A stretch of DNA of 64,000 nt from assembly GCA_017309275.1 (NCBI GenBank), contig JAFKLT010000030.1, positions 62,001-126,000 of the forward strand, written 5' to 3'. This DNA is from Sphingomonadales bacterium. GTDB lineage: Bacteria; Pseudomonadota; Alphaproteobacteria; Sphingomonadales; Sphingomonadaceae. Below the pieces are notes generated by a model. It worked only from the letters and a program-made list of their open reading frames with translations, ran no database searches and had not been told where the DNA came from. A program made the translations under genes and the position numbers. Numbering within the stretch: the stretch's first letter is position 1; every line of letters starts with the position of its first letter. Positions 45,968 to 56,164 of the stretch are shown piece after piece.

Positions 45968-47269
45968 ATGACGTCGCAGGCAACACCGATTGCGCCAGCA
46001 GCTGGCAGCGGAAATCCCCGCGGTTCGATTTACAGAAGCGGCACATTATGGCTGCTGATGGTGATCTCGACATTGAATTTTCTCGACCGGCAGGTCCTCA
46101 ATATTCTTGCCGAGCCGATCAAGCACGACCTCGGATTGTCGGACACCGAAATTGGCCTGCTCACCGGCCTTGCTTTCGCACTTTTTTATACCGTCCTCGG
46201 CATCCCGATCGCGCGCTACGCCGATCGGCCGACCACGAACCGATCGAGCCTGATCGCGGTGTGCCTTGCGTTCTGGTCCGGGATGACCGCGCTGTGCGGC
46301 ATGGCGCAAAGCTATGGCCAGCTTCTGATGGCGCGCATCGGCGTCGGCGTCGGCGAAGCGGGCTGCACCCCCGCGGCGCACTCGCTGATCAGCGATCTCT
46401 ATCCCAAGGAACAGCGCGCCTCGGCGCTCGCCTTCTATGGGCTCGGCCTGCCGATCGGAACCTTGCTCGGCCTGGGGCTCGGCGGCGGGCTTGCGGAGCT
46501 GTTCGGCTGGCGCGCGACGCTCATATCGCTCGGCCTGCCCGGCATCGTCATCGGGCTCATTTCCTATATCGCGATCCGCGACCCGCGGAAGCTGGGCCTG
46601 CTCCCGCCCGTCACGACGCCGCAGCCGTCGATGAGGGAAGTGCTGAACGAGATCCTGGCGTCGCGGGCCTTCCTCTTTCTCGTCGCCGCGATGGCCCTCG
46701 GATCGTTCCTCAGCTATGGCAAGAATGTCTGGCAGGCGATCTTCTTCATGCGCTCGCACGGCCTGACCCCCGGCGTGGCGGGGCCCGTCCTGGGCTTGGT
46801 CGTCGGCATCGGCGCCGCGTTCGGAGCCTGGCTCGGAGGATGGCTGGCGACCCACTATGGCACGCGCAATCCGCGCCATATCCTGACCGGCCCGGCGCTG
46901 GGCGGCCTGCTCGCCATGCCGCTGTCGCTCGGGGCTTATTATACCGGCGACTGGCGCCTCGCCGCGGTGCTGCTGACGCTCGCCACAGTCTCGAGCGGGC
47001 TTGCCTACGGCCCCACCTTCACCTGCGTTCAGGGGTTGGTGCGCACCCAATCACGCGGCGTCGCGACCGCCATCTTCCTGTTCGTCATGAACCTCATCGG
47101 CCTAGGGCTCGGCCCGCTCTTCTTCGGCATGATGTCCGACGCGCTTCGTCCGATCGCCGGCGTCGAGTCGGTTCGCTGGGTTCTTTACATCGCGGTCGCT
47201 CTCGCCCCGATCCCGGCCTTTCTGTTCTGGCGATCGAGCCTCCACCTCAACCGGGAAATGAAGCACTGA
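45968..47269 (+). CDS. MFS transporter (spinster-like/aromatic acid uptake group)
   Basis: A 433-residue 12-helix carrier. ISTLNFLDRQVLNILAEPIK in helix 1, ARYADRPTTNRSSLIA for motif A and GVGVGEAGCTPAAHSLISDLYP in helix 4-5 match the spinster-like MFS clade common in sphingomonad catabolic clusters. AGGGAGAG precedes the ATG. It overlaps the next gene by 1 bp (TGATG) and is divergent from the dioxygenase operon, so uptake of the pathway substrate is likely. Confidence 0.9.
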   Translation: MTSQATPIAPAAGSGNPRGSIYRSGTLWLLMVISTLNFLDRQVLNILAEPIKHDLGLSDTEIGLLTGLAFALFYTVLGIPIARYADRPTTNRSSLIAVCLAFWSGMTALCGMAQSYGQLLMARIGVGVGEAGCTPAAHSLISDLYPKEQRASALAFYGLGLPIGTLLGLGLGGGLAELFGWRATLISLGLPGIVIGLISYIAIRDPRKLGLLPPVTTPQPSMREVLNEILASRAFLFLVAAMALGSFLSYGKNVWQAIFFMRSHGLTPGVAGPVLGLVVGIGAAFGAWLGGWLATHYGTRNPRHILTGPALGGLLAMPLSLGAYYTGDWRLAAVLLTLATVSSGLAYGPTFTCVQGLVRTQSRGVATAIFLFVMNLIGLGLGPLFFGMMSDALRPIAGVESVRWVLYIAVALAPIPAFLFWRSSLHLNREMKH

Positions 47270-48072
47270 TGACGAACCCGACCAAGCTCGCAGCGGCCGA
47301 AGCGGTGCTCGCCGCCATCCGCACCGGCGAATATAGCGCGGCCCGAACCGCGGCGGCGTACCTCGCCGACCAGCCGGTCTTTCGCTGGAACCGGGGCGAA
47401 GCGAACGGCCGCGAGGCGGTGTTCGAAAGGCTCGTCGGCCAATGGGCGCTGACACCCGCGCTCAGCGGCGGGCTGTGGGACATCGACGAAGGCGAAAACA
47501 CGAACCAGATCGTCGTCCACGGTCGCTTTCCCGGCAAGGGCGCCGTGCCCGAAAACTACCGCCTGACCATCGACTTCGACGGCGAGGCGAAAATCACCAC
47601 GATTGCCGAGAGCTTCGCTTTCCCGAAACCACCCGAAGCCGTTCGCGAAATGCCCGCCTATGTCCGGCGCTGCATCGACCACGCGCTTCTCGACGCAAAG
47701 CCGATGACCGTCGGCCATTCCCTCGCGGACGGCGGCGTGTCGCTGTCGCTGCGCGGCAGCATCCAGACGCGGGGCGGCGACACGCTGATCCTGTGGTTGC
47801 GCAACCCGACCGGCGGGCTCGCCGACGCCATTCGCGCGGGCCAGCCGATCTCGTTCCTCTATCGCGACAGCGCCTCGCGAACCACGCTGATCGCCGAGGC
47901 CAAGGGATCGATCGTCGAGGAACCGGCCGAAAGGCGCGCGATCTTCGACCGCACGCCCGAGGTCGAGCAACGCCACGACCCCGGCCTGTCCGGCGCGGCG
48001 GCGGCGCTCAAGCTGGTGCGATTGTCGGGAACGACACCCGACGGCCCCATTCTGGTGATCCCCGCCGCCTGA
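47269..48072 (+). CDS. SnoaL-like plus flavin split-barrel fusion protein
   Basis: A 267-residue two-part protein. Residues about 5-125 look like a SnoaL/NTF2-like domain (VLAAIRTGEYSAARTAAAYL, then YRLTIDFDGEAKITTI). Residues about 130-267 resemble a pyridoxamine-phosphate-oxidase-type split barrel (GDTLILWLRNPTGGLADAI, ISFLYRDSASRTTLIAEAKG), a fold that binds flavin or heme. The start shares one base with the MFS stop. It is probably an accessory enzyme of the imported compound's pathway. The domain call is by pattern only and the activity is unknown. Confidence 0.7.
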   Translation: MTNPTKLAAAEAVLAAIRTGEYSAARTAAAYLADQPVFRWNRGEANGREAVFERLVGQWALTPALSGGLWDIDEGENTNQIVVHGRFPGKGAVPENYRLTIDFDGEAKITTIAESFAFPKPPEAVREMPAYVRRCIDHALLDAKPMTVGHSLADGGVSLSLRGSIQTRGGDTLILWLRNPTGGLADAIRAGQPISFLYRDSASRTTLIAEAKGSIVEEPAERRAIFDRTPEVEQRHDPGLSGAAAALKLVRLSGTTPDGPILVIPAA

Positions 48073-48077
48073 ACGCG

Positions 48078-48467
48078 TCAGTCCTCGACGAAAGCCATTC
48101 CCTCGCACTGCACCAGCATCGCACCGGGAAGCGTGTCGACCAACAGCGTATGGCGCGCGGGCCGCACCGCCGGATCCGGGAAGTAGGCGACCCATGTCCG
48201 GTTGATAACCTCACGCGCGTCGTTCGACCGGACCTTGACCGTCAGCTTGACGAGATCGTCCATCGACCCGCCAGCGGCCACAAGAATCGCCGACAGATTG
48301 TCGAACATCGCCGCGACCTGGGCTTCCAGGCCGTCGGCAAGCGTCCCGGTCGCGCGATCGATCCCGTGAACGCCGCCGGTGACGACAAGCGGGCCCTTTC
48401 GGCTGGCCGCCGGGATCGGCTGCGCACCGTGCGCGAAACCGTCGAGATAGATGGCACGGCGGCTCAT
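48078..48467 (-). CDS. RidA family protein
   Basis: A 129-residue RidA/YjgF-fold protein, a trimeric cytoplasmic enamine/imine deaminase family. Typical elements are GPLVVTGGVHGIDRATGT, the central VAAMFDNLSAILVAAGGSMDDLVKLTVKV and C-terminal RPARHTLLVDTLPGAMLVQCEGMAFV; the Arg in RPARHT aligns with the conserved ligand-binding Arg. Catabolic-cluster RidAs often act on pathway-specific imines or 2-aminoacrylate-type products. AGGGGA precedes the ATG, and it lies 14 bp after the PDR-type reductase gene, likely in the same transcript. Confidence 0.9.
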   Translation of the reverse strand: MSRRAIYLDGFAHGAQPIPAASRKGPLVVTGGVHGIDRATGTLADGLEAQVAAMFDNLSAILVAAGGSMDDLVKLTVKVRSNDAREVINRTWVAYFPDPAVRPARHTLLVDTLPGAMLVQCEGMAFVED

Positions 48468-48481
48468 CGGATCGTCCCCTT

Positions 48482-49510
48482 CTATAGGTCGAGTACCAGC
48501 GTATCGCTGAGCGCACCCGAACAGCAGATCATCATCGTTTGCCCTGCGGCCTTTTCTGCATCGGACAGGATCATGTCCTTGTGGTCCGCAATCCCCGAAA
48601 CGATCCGCGTCTCGCAGGCGCCGCAAATTCCCTGTTCGCACGACACTTCGACGTCGATCCCCGCTTCGCGCAGGACGTCGACGATCGTCTCGCCCTTCTG
48701 GACGCAGAAGCTTCTGCCGGATTTGGCGAGCAACAGGTCGAACGCCTTGTCGGACGGCGCGATCGGCGCCGCCGAAAAATGCTCGATATGCACCTGCTCG
48801 GCCGGCCAACCGAAATCTTCGGCCGCCTTCACGAATGCGTCGAGCATCGGCGCCGGACCGCAGCAATAGAGGTGCGCGCCGGTCGGCGCCCGCTGAAAGA
48901 CCCCGCGTAGGTCGAACAGCCGCCCGCCTTCTTCGGCATCGATATGGATGTCGGCGATGGCGTCGGCGCCCGCCAGCCATGGACCTAGATGGAGCAGGTC
49001 CTCGCGCGTCCGGACGACCTGGTGAAATTGCAGGTTCAGGCCGATCGTGCGGGCACGATGCGCCATCGCGATCATCGGCGTGATGCCGATCCCGCCGCCG
49101 ATGAGGATGACCGGCGCACCGCCTTCTTCCAGCGCGAAATTGTTTCGCGGCGCCCCGATGCGGATCAGGTCGCCGACGTGAAGCTTGCCATGGATGTGCG
49201 CCGACCCGCCCCGCCCTTGCCGATCGAGCTTGATGCCGAGCAGATAGCGATCCTGCTCGGCGGGGTCGTTCATCAGCGAATATTGGCGAAGCATGCCGTC
49301 GGACAGGTGGACATCGACATGCGATCCCGCCGTGAACGGCGCCAACGGCTTTCCGTCCGGGTGGCGCAGTTCATAGATATTCATCTCGTGCGCGCCATAG
49401 TGAATGGCGGTCAGGCGCAGCGTCATCGCGCCATCCTTCTCGCGAGCCATCATGTCGCCGATCCAGACATCATTCTCCGGCCCGGCCTCAGGGCCGCATA
49501 TCTCAAGCAT
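48482..49510 (-). CDS. PDR/VanB-type oxidoreductase (FNR domain plus 2Fe-2S)
   Basis: A 342-residue one-protein electron-transfer reductase for Rieske oxygenases. An N-terminal flavin-binding barrel ([20 protein letters not shown]) is followed by an NADH-binding fold ([17 protein letters not shown]) and a C-terminal plant-type 2Fe-2S domain with CEQGICGAC and a later Cys in MMICC. Its likely partner is the Rieske alpha subunit at 59193-60518. The start at 49510 overlaps the acyl-CoA dehydrogenase stop by 8 bp, with GGAAAGG upstream. The natural substrate follows that of the oxygenase and is unknown. Confidence 0.92.
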   Translation of the reverse strand: MLEICGPEAGPENDVWIGDMMAREKDGAMTLRLTAIHYGAHEMNIYELRHPDGKPLAPFTAGSHVDVHLSDGMLRQYSLMNDPAEQDRYLLGIKLDRQGRGGSAHIHGKLHVGDLIRIGAPRNNFALEEGGAPVILIGGGIGITPMIAMAHRARTIGLNLQFHQVVRTREDLLHLGPWLAGADAIADIHIDAEEGGRLFDLRGVFQRAPTGAHLYCCGPAPMLDAFVKAAEDFGWPAEQVHIEHFSAAPIAPSDKAFDLLLAKSGRSFCVQKGETIVDVLREAGIDVEVSCEQGICGACETRIVSGIADHKDMILSDAEKAAGQTMMICCSGALSDTLVLDL

Positions 49511-50741
49511 CGACCTTTCCAAGTTCCAGGCGGGCGATCGCCCGGTTGTGAACTTCGTCGGGCCCATCGGCAAGGCGCAGGGTGCGAATTTGCGCATAGG
49601 CGCGCGCAAGGCCGAAATCCTCGCAGATGCCGGCGCCGCCATGCGCCTGGATCGCGTCGTCGATGATCGACAGCGCGATGCGCGGCCCCGCGACCTTTAT
49701 CATCGCGATCTCGGCCTGCGCGGATTTGTTGCCCGCCTGATCCATAATGTCGGCGGCCTTCAGGCACAGGAGCCGGGTCATTTCGATCGCCGTGCGCGCT
49801 TCGCCCAGACGCTGTTCCCACACCGACTGCTGCGACAGCGTCTTGCCAAAGGCGACGCGCTGTTTCAGGCGGCGCGCCATCTTGGTCAGCGCCTCTTCGG
49901 CGACGCCCAGCGTGCGCATGCAATGGTGGATGCGCCCCGGCCCCAGTCGGCCCTGCGCGATCTCGAAGCCCCGTCCCTCGCCGAGCAAAAGATTCGCCGC
50001 CGGGACGCGGACATCGTTGAGCCGGATTTCCGCATGGCCATGCGGGGCGTCGTCATAGCCGAAGACCGGCAACATGCGGACGATCTCGACCCCCGGCGCG
50101 TCCATGGGGACGAGGATCATCGACTGCTGCGCGTGGCGAGGGCCGTCGGGATCGCTCTTGCCCATCACGATCGCGACCTTGCATCGCGGATCGCCGGCGC
50201 CCGACGACCACCATTTCCGGCCGGAGATCACATAATGATCGCCGTCGCGGCGAATGCGCGTTTCGATGTTCGTCGCATCGGAGGAGGCAACGGCGGGCTC
50301 GGTCATCAGGAACGCCGACCGGATCCGGCCTTCCATCAGCGGCCGCAGCCATTCTTCCTTGTGGTCGCGCGTGCCGTACCGCTGCAGCACTTCCATGTTG
50401 CCGGTATCGGGCGCGTTGCAGTTGAACACCTCCGATGCCCATTCGATGCGCCCCATCTCTTCGGCACAAAGCGCATATTCCAGATTGGTGAGCTGCGGCC
50501 CTTCGAATGCGAAACTGCTGTCGACGGGTTCGGCGCCCGAGTGCGGCGGCATGAACAGGTTCCAGATGCCCGCAGCCTTGGCCCGCGCCTTTTCTTCCTC
50601 GACGACCGGCAGGACCTTCCACCGTTCGCCTTCGCCTTGCTGCGCGTGATAATCGGGATCGCGCGGCCGCACATGCGCCTCGATATGCGCGCGGACGCGG
50701 CTCTGCCAATGCGTCTGCCGCTCACTCAGTGCGAATTCCAT
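49503..50741 (-). CDS. acyl-CoA dehydrogenase
   Basis: A 412-residue FAD-dependent acyl-CoA dehydrogenase. The substrate/FAD segment [20 protein letters not shown] and [16 protein letters not shown] match the long-chain/ACAD10-11-like group, and the C-terminal half contains [27 protein letters not shown] and [36 protein letters not shown]. It would introduce the 2,3-double bond in an acyl-CoA. It is in the same minus-strand run as the DUF35/thiolase-fold pair, acyl-CoA ligase and FadJ-type fusion. Confidence 0.93.
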   Translation of the reverse strand: MEFALSERQTHWQSRVRAHIEAHVRPRDPDYHAQQGEGERWKVLPVVEEEKARAKAAGIWNLFMPPHSGAEPVDSSFAFEGPQLTNLEYALCAEEMGRIEWASEVFNCNAPDTGNMEVLQRYGTRDHKEEWLRPLMEGRIRSAFLMTEPAVASSDATNIETRIRRDGDHYVISGRKWWSSGAGDPRCKVAIVMGKSDPDGPRHAQQSMILVPMDAPGVEIVRMLPVFGYDDAPHGHAEIRLNDVRVPAANLLLGEGRGFEIAQGRLGPGRIHHCMRTLGVAEEALTKMARRLKQRVAFGKTLSQQSVWEQRLGEARTAIEMTRLLCLKAADIMDQAGNKSAQAEIAMIKVAGPRIALSIIDDAIQAHGGAGICEDFGLARAYAQIRTLRLADGPDEVHNRAIARLELGKVDA

Positions 50742-50774
50742 CTTATTCTCCGTTCAGATTTTCGGCGCGCCGGA

Positions 50775-51179
50775 TCAGCGCGCGACCGGCTTGAAGAACG
50801 GCACCGGCGGGCCGCCTTCGGTGGGCGTGAAGGCCACTTCGACACGGTCGCCGATGGCCAGCGTGTCGGGATCGCAGTCGATGATGTTCGTCATGACCGC
50901 CGGGCCTTCGTCCAGCGTTACATAGGCAAGGACATAGGGCGTGTTGGGACCGCGCCGCATCGTCGAGAGGCTATAGATCGCGCCCTCGCCCTTGCTGTTT
51001 TCCCAAGTGGTGGCGTCCGAAAAGCAGAAGGGGCAGCGCCCGCGCGGCGGATAATGCGGTTCGTTGCACGATCCGCAGCGCTTGATCGTCAACCGGCCTT
51101 CGGCGGCGGCGTCCCAAAAAGGCTGGGTTTCGACACTGGGCTGCGGCGCGGGCAGCGGGCGAGAGGGAACAGCGGCCAT
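50775..51179 (-). CDS. DUF35 zinc-ribbon/OB-fold acyl-CoA-binding protein
   Basis: A 134-residue protein with a rubredoxin-like zinc ribbon (RCGSCNEPHYPPRGRCPFCFS, CxxC twice) followed by an OB fold (GEGAIYSLSTMRRGPNTPYVLAYVTLDEG). DUF35 proteins form obligate complexes with thiolase-fold partners and bind acyl-CoA. The start at 51179 shares a base with the stop of the thiolase-fold gene (TAATG), so the two are made together. In steroid degradation the ChsH2 DUF35 domain pairs with the aldolase Ltp2. Confidence 0.92.
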   Translation of the reverse strand: MAAVPSRPLPAPQPSVETQPFWDAAAEGRLTIKRCGSCNEPHYPPRGRCPFCFSDATTWENSKGEGAIYSLSTMRRGPNTPYVLAYVTLDEGPAVMTNIIDCDPDTLAIGDRVEVAFTPTEGGPPVPFFKPVAR

Positions 51180-52333
51180 TATTGACGCTCCAGAACGAGG
51201 GTGGCCGCGGCGTGCCGCAGGCCCAGAATACCGCCGATGCCATTGACCGCGGCCAGATCGCAGTCGGGCACCTGCACGGGAGCGTTCGCCTCGCCGCGCA
51301 ATTGCCGCACGGCTTCGATCACCTTGGTGATGCCGCCGCGATTGGTCGGATGGTTGTTGCACAGGCCGCCGCCGTCGGTGTTGAACGGCAACCGTCCCGT
51401 GCCCGCGATCAGATTGCCGTCGGCGACGAAGCGGCCGCCCTCACCCTTGGCGCAGAAGCCCATATCCTCGAGCTGCAGCAGCACGGTGATCGTGAAGCTG
51501 TCATAGATCGACGCATATTTGACGTCGGCCGGCGTCACCCCAGCCTCGGCAAAGGCGCGCGGCGCGGACTGCGACGTCGCCGTGACGGTCAGATCCAGCC
51601 CACGACCGCCGCCATGGCCCTGCACCGCTTCGCCAGCACCGCGCACGGCGACGAGCGGACGGGAAAGCGACCTGGCGATCTCCGGCGACACGACGACAAG
51701 CGCGCCTCCGCCATCGGACACGACGCAGCAATCGAGCCGGTGCAGCGGGTCGGCGATCATCGGCGAATTGACGACATCCTCCACCGTCACGACGTCGCGA
51801 AGCATCGCGTTGGGATTGTGCTGCGCATGATGCGAGGCCGCGACCTTGATCCAGGCGAGCTGTTCCGAAGTCGTGCCATATTCGTGCATGTGGCGCGCGG
51901 CGCACATGCCATAGGCGTTCGACGTGCTGTAGCCGGTCCACCATTCGAACTGTTCGTCGGGGCCGCCGCCGCGAAACGCATTGAACCGCTCCGACTTCGG
52001 ACGTCCCGCCAGGGTGATCAGCGCGACCGAACATTTCCCCGCGGCGATCGCCGCGGCCGCGTGGGCGACATGGATGATGTACGACGAACCGCCGGTTTCG
52101 GTGGAATCGAGGTGTTTGACCTTCAGACCCAGATAATCGACCATGTTGGTCGCACCATTGCCCGGCGCATCGCCGGCGCAGAAATATCCGTCGACATCGC
52201 TGTGCGACAGGCCGGCATCGGCAAGCGCGCCCGCCGCGCAGGTGGCATGCAATTCGGGGGTGGAGAGGTCGGGAATGACGCGAAGCGGATGTTCCCACGC
52301 CCCCGCGATATAGGCCTTGTTTCGGATCGTCAC
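51179..52333 (-). CDS. thiolase-fold protein (Ltp2-like aldolase candidate)
   Basis: A 384-residue thiolase-superfamily protein of the SCP-x/lipid-transfer group, for instance ATCAAGALADAGLSHSDVDGYFCAGDAPG and NTDGGGLCNNHPTNRGGITKVIEAVRQLRG with the C-terminal His segment. The place of the nucleophilic Cys (CxSG before the long helix) reads ETGGSSYIIHVAHA, with Gly at the Cys position by my alignment. That fits thiolase-fold retro-aldolases such as Ltp2, which also need a DUF35 partner, as here. It is therefore probably not a classical thiolase. Confidence 0.85.
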   Translation of the reverse strand: MTIRNKAYIAGAWEHPLRVIPDLSTPELHATCAAGALADAGLSHSDVDGYFCAGDAPGNGATNMVDYLGLKVKHLDSTETGGSSYIIHVAHAAAAIAAGKCSVALITLAGRPKSERFNAFRGGGPDEQFEWWTGYSTSNAYGMCAARHMHEYGTTSEQLAWIKVAASHHAQHNPNAMLRDVVTVEDVVNSPMIADPLHRLDCCVVSDGGGALVVVSPEIARSLSRPLVAVRGAGEAVQGHGGGRGLDLTVTATSQSAPRAFAEAGVTPADVKYASIYDSFTITVLLQLEDMGFCAKGEGGRFVADGNLIAGTGRLPFNTDGGGLCNNHPTNRGGITKVIEAVRQLRGEANAPVQVPDCDLAAVNGIGGILGLRHAAATLVLERQ

Positions 52334-52346
52334 GTGATGCTTGCCC

Positions 52347-53969
52347 CTATGCGAATGAAGTCATGGCGATGTCTTTGACCTGCGCGTAATCGATCTTCCC
52401 GTTCGCCATGCGGGGGATCGCGTCGACCAGTTGGAAATGGCGCGGCGCCTTGTAGGCGGCCAGCTTGCCGCGAACATGGTCGCGCATGGCATCCTCCCCC
52501 GGATCGGCATCCGGGCGCCGCGCGACCAGCGCGACGATGCGTTCGCCGAACCGGGTATCGGGAACGCTGGTGACGGCTGCGTCGGCCACGCCCTCGAACA
52601 GCTTGAGCGCTTCCTCCACCTCTTCGGGAAAGACCTTTTCGCCGCCGGTGTTGATGCACTGCGACCCGCGTCCCAACAACAGGATCGACCCGTCGGCCGC
52701 CACGCGCGCCCAGTCGCCGGGCATCGACCAGCGCCGTCCCTCGATCGTCGGGAAGGTTTCGGCCGACTTCTTGGGATCCTTGTAATAACCGAGCGGGATA
52801 AAGCCGCCGATCGCGATCCGCCCGGTTTCGTCCGACCCCGGTTCGACGCGGCGCCCGTCCTCGGTGAAGACCGCGCAATCGGGCGTCAGCGCGAAACTCG
52901 CCGTGCTCACCTCGGCGTCGCGGGTCGTCGTCGACTGCGCCATGCCAAAGGCTTCGGACGAGGAAAAACTGTCGGTGAGCGCAATATTCGGCAGATGGCG
53001 AAGCAGCCCCTGCTTGTTCTCCCGGCTCCAGATCGTCCCCGACGATCCGATCGATTCCAGCGCGTCCAGCGCCCAGCGCGACGGCTCAGCCTCGATCGCA
53101 TCGAGCATCGGCTGCGCGAAAGCCTGTCCGACGATGGCGATCCGCTGCACCCCATGCTGCGCCGCCGCGTCCCACAACCGGACCGCATCGAAGCTGCCCG
53201 GCGGCAACAGTACCAGCGTTCCGCCCGCACCAAGGACGGCGAGCGACGAGATCAGGCCCGTCCCGTGCATCAACGGGCACGCGATTAGCGACCGCGGCCG
53301 CTTCGGTGCCTGCGCCGCGCGCGGCCCCGCATCCTCGGGCGCCTGCATCGGCGGCACGCCGGCCAGCGGGTTGGCGCCATAGCCAAAGCGTCCGATGACA
53401 TCGGCCTGCTGCCACATCACGCCCTTCGGCATCCCCGTCGTGCCGCCGGTGAACAGCAGCATGATGTCGGTCCCGCTCCGGCCCCAGGGCGCCCGATACG
53501 GCCGCTCGCCGCTATCCTGCGCGACCAGATCGTCGAGGTTGACCGCCCACGCCGGGACGGGATCGCCATTGCGCGGGATCGCGACCCAGGCCTTCACCGA
53601 CGGCAGGCTGTCCCGAACCTCGGCCAGCAGGTCCGCAAAGCCGGTTTCGAAGACCACGGCCTCGGCATCGCCATTGCCGAGCAGCCCCGCGATCTCGTCG
53701 CGGCCATAGCGATAATTGACGTTGAACGGGACCAGACCCGCCTTGAACGCCGCGAAATAGGTCAGCAGATATTCGGCACTGTTGAAGCTGTAGGCCGCGA
53801 CCTTCGACTGGTGCGACAGCCCTGCCCCGACCAGGTGGCGTGCCAGCGCATCCGCCGTGCGGTCGAAATCGCCATAGCTGACGACGCGCTCGCCCTGGAT
53901 AACGGCGGCGGCGTCGGGGATGGCGGCGCACACCGATTCCCAGATGTCGGGGAAAGTCCAAACTGTCAT
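52347..53969 (-). CDS. acyl-CoA synthetase (AMP-binding)
   Basis: A 540-residue ANL-family ligase: P-loop LLFTGGTTGMPKGVMW, DSFSSSEAFGMAQ in the A5 region, the hinge near GDWARVAADGSILLLGRGSQCINTGGEKVFP, and the catalytic Lys in MANGKIDYAQVK. The FTGGTTGMPKG variant is frequent in ligases of steroid or long-chain acid degradation. The start at 53969 has GGAG upstream; the frame extends a little further without support. It lies 13 bp upstream of the thiolase-fold gene, as an entry step for that pathway. Confidence 0.9.
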   Translation of the reverse strand: MTVWTFPDIWESVCAAIPDAAAVIQGERVVSYGDFDRTADALARHLVGAGLSHQSKVAAYSFNSAEYLLTYFAAFKAGLVPFNVNYRYGRDEIAGLLGNGDAEAVVFETGFADLLAEVRDSLPSVKAWVAIPRNGDPVPAWAVNLDDLVAQDSGERPYRAPWGRSGTDIMLLFTGGTTGMPKGVMWQQADVIGRFGYGANPLAGVPPMQAPEDAGPRAAQAPKRPRSLIACPLMHGTGLISSLAVLGAGGTLVLLPPGSFDAVRLWDAAAQHGVQRIAIVGQAFAQPMLDAIEAEPSRWALDALESIGSSGTIWSRENKQGLLRHLPNIALTDSFSSSEAFGMAQSTTTRDAEVSTASFALTPDCAVFTEDGRRVEPGSDETGRIAIGGFIPLGYYKDPKKSAETFPTIEGRRWSMPGDWARVAADGSILLLGRGSQCINTGGEKVFPEEVEEALKLFEGVADAAVTSVPDTRFGERIVALVARRPDADPGEDAMRDHVRGKLAAYKAPRHFQLVDAIPRMANGKIDYAQVKDIAMTSFA

Positions 53970-54039
53970 TCGATGCCACTCCGGTAAGCGGGCCGATCCC
54001 GTGCGACGAAGCGTAACACGGGACCCGACCGCCACAACC

Positions 54040-56070
54040 TCAAGCGAAGATGCCGCCCGATTGCGCCTTTTCGCGCAGCAGCGGCGCCACCTCTACGCCG
54101 TGCCGCTCTAGCCCGGCGACGATGCGGTCCAGACCGTGCGTGTTCGCCCAGAACATCGGCCCGCCGGTATAGATCGGCCAGCCATAACCCGTGACCCAGA
54201 CGACATCGATGTCGGACGAACGCTGCGCGACGCCTTCGGCCAGGATCTTCGCGCCCTCGTTGACCATCGGATAGATGGCGCGCTCGAGGATTTCCTCGTC
54301 GCTGACCTCGCGCTTGGTCCGTCCCGCCTTGGCGCGGAAGGCGTCGATGATCTCCGCGGTCTTCGCGCTGGGCGCACGGTTGCGCTGCTCGTCATAGTCA
54401 TAGAAACCGCCCTTGGCCTTCTGGCCGAGCCGCCCCTCGGCGCAAAGCGCGTCGCGGATCGTCTCGATGCGGTTCGGGTCGCGGTGCCAGCCAACATCGA
54501 CGCCCGCCATGTCGCTCATCTGATAGGGGCCCATGGCCAGGCCGACGTCGTCGGTGAACACCTTGTCGATCTGCGCCGGCGATGCGCCGTCGAGCAGCAT
54601 TTCGGTACAGGGGGCGCTACGCTGCGCCATGATGCGATTGCCGATGAAGCCGAAGCACACGCGCGAGACGACGGGCACCTTCCCGATCGTCTTGCCCAGC
54701 GCCATCACCGTCGCCAGCACGTCCGGCGCCGTCTTCTCGCCGCGCACGACTTCGAGCAGGCGCATGACGTTCGCCGGCGAAAAGAAGTGCATGCCGACGA
54801 CATCCGCGGGCCGCCCGCTCGCCTCGGCGATCGCGTCGACGTCGAGGAAGCTGGTATTGGTCGCCAGAATCGCGCCTTCCTTGCAGACGCGACCGAGCTC
54901 GGCGAAGATTTTCTTCTTCAATTCGATATCTTCATACACCGCCTCGATCACCAGATCGCTCGACGCGAATTCCTCGATCGCCAGCGACGGCGTCAGGCGC
55001 GCCATGATCGCATCGACCTGATCGGCGGTGAACCGCCCGCTCTTCACGGAGCGATCGTAATTGGCGCGAATGACGCCGATACCGCGGTCGAGCGCTTCCT
55101 GGCTGGTATCGACGATCGTCACCGGAATCCCCCGGGTCAGAAAGTTCATCGCGATGCCGCCACCCATTGTTCCGGCGCCGAGGATACCGACGCTCTCGAT
55201 CGTACGAAGCGGTGTATTGGCAGGCAGATCGTCGATCTTCGCGGCCTGTCGTTCGGCAAAGAACATATGCCGCTGTGCGGCAGACTGGGTACCGTTCAGC
55301 AGCTTCACGAACTCGGCGCGCTCGAAGGCCAGGCCTTCAGCGAAACTCGTCTCGGCCGCCTTGACGACGCAGGCGATGTTCGCTGCGGGTGCATCGAAAC
55401 CCTTGAAGCGCCGACCATTGGCGCGGACGAAAGCCTCTACCGCCTCCGGGTCGGGCGCGGCGTTCCGTTCGCTTGCGCGGGGCAGCGGGCGTACCTCGGC
55501 CACCTGGCGTGCGAATGCGACCGCCTCTTCGGCCAGCGCGGCATCGTCGACCACTTTGTCGACCAGCCCAGCCTCTTGCGCGCGTGCCGCCGAAATGGGG
55601 TCACCTTTGGCCGTCATCTCCAGCGCCAAGGCGACCCCAGCGATACGTGGCAAACGCTGGGTTCCGCCGCCGCCCGGCAGCAAGCCCAGCTTGACCTCGG
55701 GCGTTCCGACTTTCGCGGAGCGCGCGGCCACACGATAATGGCAGCCAAGCGCGATCTCGCACCCGCCGCCGAGCGCGGTTCCGTGAATCGCCGCTACAAC
55801 AGGCTTTTCGAAAGCCTCGATCCGCTCGATCACGTCGAGCAGGCTCGGTTGCTGCGGCGCCTTGCCGAACTCCGTAATATCGGCGCCAGCAAAGAAAGTC
55901 CGTCCGTCACAGCGGATGACGACGGCCTTGATCCCGTCATCAGCCAAGGCTTGGTCGAGACCCGCGGAGAGCCCTTGGCGCACCGCCGCGCCGAGCGCGT
56001 TCACGGGCGGGTTGTCGGAAATAATCACCAGAACGTCATCCTTGCGTTCGGTGCGGACGGGAGATGTCAT
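54040..56070 (-). CDS. FadJ-type bifunctional enoyl-CoA hydratase/3-hydroxyacyl-CoA dehydrogenase
   Basis: A 676-residue fusion. The N-terminal crotonase domain (about 1-190) has [14 protein letters not shown] and [20 protein letters not shown]. The dehydrogenase domain begins with the Rossmann motif [17 protein letters not shown] near residue 290; [19 protein letters not shown] and [17 protein letters not shown] carry the catalytic region, and a helical C-terminal domain follows. It would do steps two and three of beta-oxidation. It is 70 bp upstream of the acyl-CoA ligase in the same orientation, 94 bp after the TonB-receptor gene. Confidence 0.94.
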   Translation of the reverse strand: MTSPVRTERKDDVLVIISDNPPVNALGAAVRQGLSAGLDQALADDGIKAVVIRCDGRTFFAGADITEFGKAPQQPSLLDVIERIEAFEKPVVAAIHGTALGGGCEIALGCHYRVAARSAKVGTPEVKLGLLPGGGGTQRLPRIAGVALALEMTAKGDPISAARAQEAGLVDKVVDDAALAEEAVAFARQVAEVRPLPRASERNAAPDPEAVEAFVRANGRRFKGFDAPAANIACVVKAAETSFAEGLAFERAEFVKLLNGTQSAAQRHMFFAERQAAKIDDLPANTPLRTIESVGILGAGTMGGGIAMNFLTRGIPVTIVDTSQEALDRGIGVIRANYDRSVKSGRFTADQVDAIMARLTPSLAIEEFASSDLVIEAVYEDIELKKKIFAELGRVCKEGAILATNTSFLDVDAIAEASGRPADVVGMHFFSPANVMRLLEVVRGEKTAPDVLATVMALGKTIGKVPVVSRVCFGFIGNRIMAQRSAPCTEMLLDGASPAQIDKVFTDDVGLAMGPYQMSDMAGVDVGWHRDPNRIETIRDALCAEGRLGQKAKGGFYDYDEQRNRAPSAKTAEIIDAFRAKAGRTKREVSDEEILERAIYPMVNEGAKILAEGVAQRSSDIDVVWVTGYGWPIYTGGPMFWANTHGLDRIVAGLERHGVEVAPLLREKAQSGGIFA

Positions 56071-56164
56071 TGTCGGCTATCCTTTTGCTTTGAATGTTGC
56101 GGGCGTGGCCTGGCGGCGGGGAGAGACACTAGAGGAGTGCCGATGGACCACGCCCGGACGGGCG

